Assembly: GCA_024698145.1 (NCBI GenBank)
Contig: JAILRO010000062.1
Coordinates: 1 to 64,000, forward strand
From: Lachnospiraceae bacterium
GTDB lineage: Bacteria > Bacillota > Clostridia > Lachnospirales > Lachnospiraceae
Direction: 5' to 3'
Length of the DNA: 64,000 nucleotides
The notes beneath the pieces were generated by a model. It did not search any database and was not told the DNA's origin. It saw nothing but the letters and a program-made list of their open reading frames with translations. Within the stretch, counting starts at the first letter, position 1. Every line of letters starts with the position of its first letter. Below, in pieces: positions 63,329-64,000 of the stretch. Both the position numbers and the translations under genes were made by a program.

Positions 63329-63374
63329 AATTAAACCTCCTATCAGTATTAAATGACAAAATAACCATATCCGA

Positions 63375-63614
63375 TTACGCACCAAGACTTGAGAACATTG
63401 CAAACATTGCTGCTCCAAGTATTGCGTACAAAATAATCGTCAAAACAATCATAATCACTTCAAAAATCAAGAATGCCTGTGCGTAACGCTTCTTGTCAAT
63501 TTGAGTATTACCGCTGAATGCCCAAACTAACAAACAGATTAATCCCACACAAGGAATCATAGTAAGAATAATTGTTCCGATCCATTGACCAAGTGTCAGT
63601 TCATCATCATGCAT
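63375..63614 (-). CDS. Small two-helix membrane protein, paralog of the 63080 gene
   Basis: 79 residues. LTLGQWIGTIILTMIPCVGLICLLVWAF then a loop with DKKRYAQAFL and a second helix. It looks like a duplicate of 63080. It lies between it and the DUF2752 gene, an association that recurs in other Clostridia for small membrane proteins of this sort; function unknown. Confidence 0.7.
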   Translation of the reverse strand: MHDDELTLGQWIGTIILTMIPCVGLICLLVWAFSGNTQIDKKRYAQAFLIFEVIMIVLTIILYAILGAAMFAMFSSLGA

Positions 63615-63663
63615 AAAACCCTTCTCCTTTCATTTGATAATTAATAATGTAATGAAGTTGTTA

Positions 63664-63999
63664 TCATTTGTAAATGATTCCCTTCACAAATGTATATATC
63701 GGCCAAAAAAGATTCCGCCCAACATATTCCATAGGTTTGTGATTCGGGAAAAACCGAACCATACGATAAAAGTATAAAACAAGTAAAGCTACGGCAAGAA
63801 TTATTAGTATCACTGTAGCAAATCTTACTTTCGTACCCAGTACATATCTGCAAACTACCGCATAGATGATGTATATCGCAATCGGAATAATCATCACGTT
63901 GTAATACAAGACCTTACCAAAATCAAGTTTTATAAGAGAAAGCCCTGCCCTTGTTAGTCCACAACCCGGACAAGGAATCCCTGTTACAAGGCGAAACGG
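63664..63999 (-). CDS. DUF2752 membrane protein, truncated by window edge
   Basis: The frame remains open to the right edge, so the N-terminus is missing. The visible part begins PFRLVTGIPCPGCGLTRAG, the CPGCGxTRA motif that defines DUF2752, followed by two to three membrane helices. Function unknown; the cysteines may bind metal or form a disulfide. Confidence 0.85.
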   Translation of the reverse strand, partial: PFRLVTGIPCPGCGLTRAGLSLIKLDFGKVLYYNVMIIPIAIYIIYAVVCRYVLGTKVRFATVILIILAVALLVLYFYRMVRFFPNHKPMEYVGRNLFWPIYTFVKGIIYK

Positions 64000-64000
64000 A

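Overview
The window looks like chromosomal DNA of a low-GC, Gram-positive Clostridia, most likely a Lachnospiraceae relative. Reasons: AT-rich genes with strong AGGAGG ribosome sites; an L27 protein with the LQLFA leader cut by Prp; MinCDE together with DivIVA; a ylm-type cell-division operon; and sporulation-lineage genes (yqfC, yqfD, a possible bofC). This placement comes from gene content only.

Layout. 1-8.4 kb (+): end of an HD-GYP protein, a DUF3006 gene next to a decayed secreted-nuclease pseudogene, a zinc-ribbon/PH-like protein, tRNA-Glu, then the ribosome-assembly block rplU-prp-rpmA-obgE-yhbY-nadD-yqeK-rsfS, followed by a membrane HD-GYP protein and a small unknown gene. 8.4-15.2 kb: lexA divergent from a LysM, YneA-like gene across an array of five LexA-box-like palindromes, then a large thioester/Cna-B surface protein, a divergent sortase, a small membrane protein and a XerC/D-type recombinase. 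15.2-21 kb (-): HlyD-like protein-yggS-sepF-divIVA-lspA-rluD. 21-31 kb (-): morphogenesis block DUF4321-mreC-mreD-PBP2-minC-minD-minE-rodA-mgsA-dacA-P-loop protein. 31-39.6 kb (-): a methionine gamma-lyase family gene, and miaB-mutS-mutL-miaA. 39.6-43.9 kb (-): an ECF sigma factor with three membrane proteins, a MATE pump and a C39-like protein. 44-53.5 kb (-): an acidic protein, and a run dctP-hybrid kinase-proA-MoxR ATPase-diguanylate cyclase-VWA protein. 53.5-64 kb (-): a DUF896/folate cyclo-ligase fusion, two flavoproteins, cdd, a DUF3048 lipoprotein, ybeY-phoH-yqfD-yqfC, rpsU (59 residues) and small membrane proteins ending in a DUF2752 gene cut by the window edge.

How it fits together. 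Most genes are housekeeping: ribosome maturation, envelope growth and division placement, mismatch repair and tRNA modification. The parts that look less ordinary are (1) the SOS control region with overlapping operators, (2) the surface protein/sortase pair, which lacks a recognisable LPXTG motif and the usual sortase arginine, with the surface-protein ribosome site buried in a hairpin, (3) a MoxR/VWA pair split by a diguanylate cyclase and placed after a TRAP-type binding lipoprotein and hybrid kinase, (4) a methylglyoxal-synthase homologue lacking the catalytic aspartate, (5) the DUF896 fusion, (6) a DivIVA with a nearly perfect 39-bp repeat array, and (7) the decayed nuclease. I saw no CRISPR array, insertion sequence, prophage or rRNA operon. 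No single locus is clearly a new defence or mobile system; the strongest candidates for undescribed biology are items 2 and 3.
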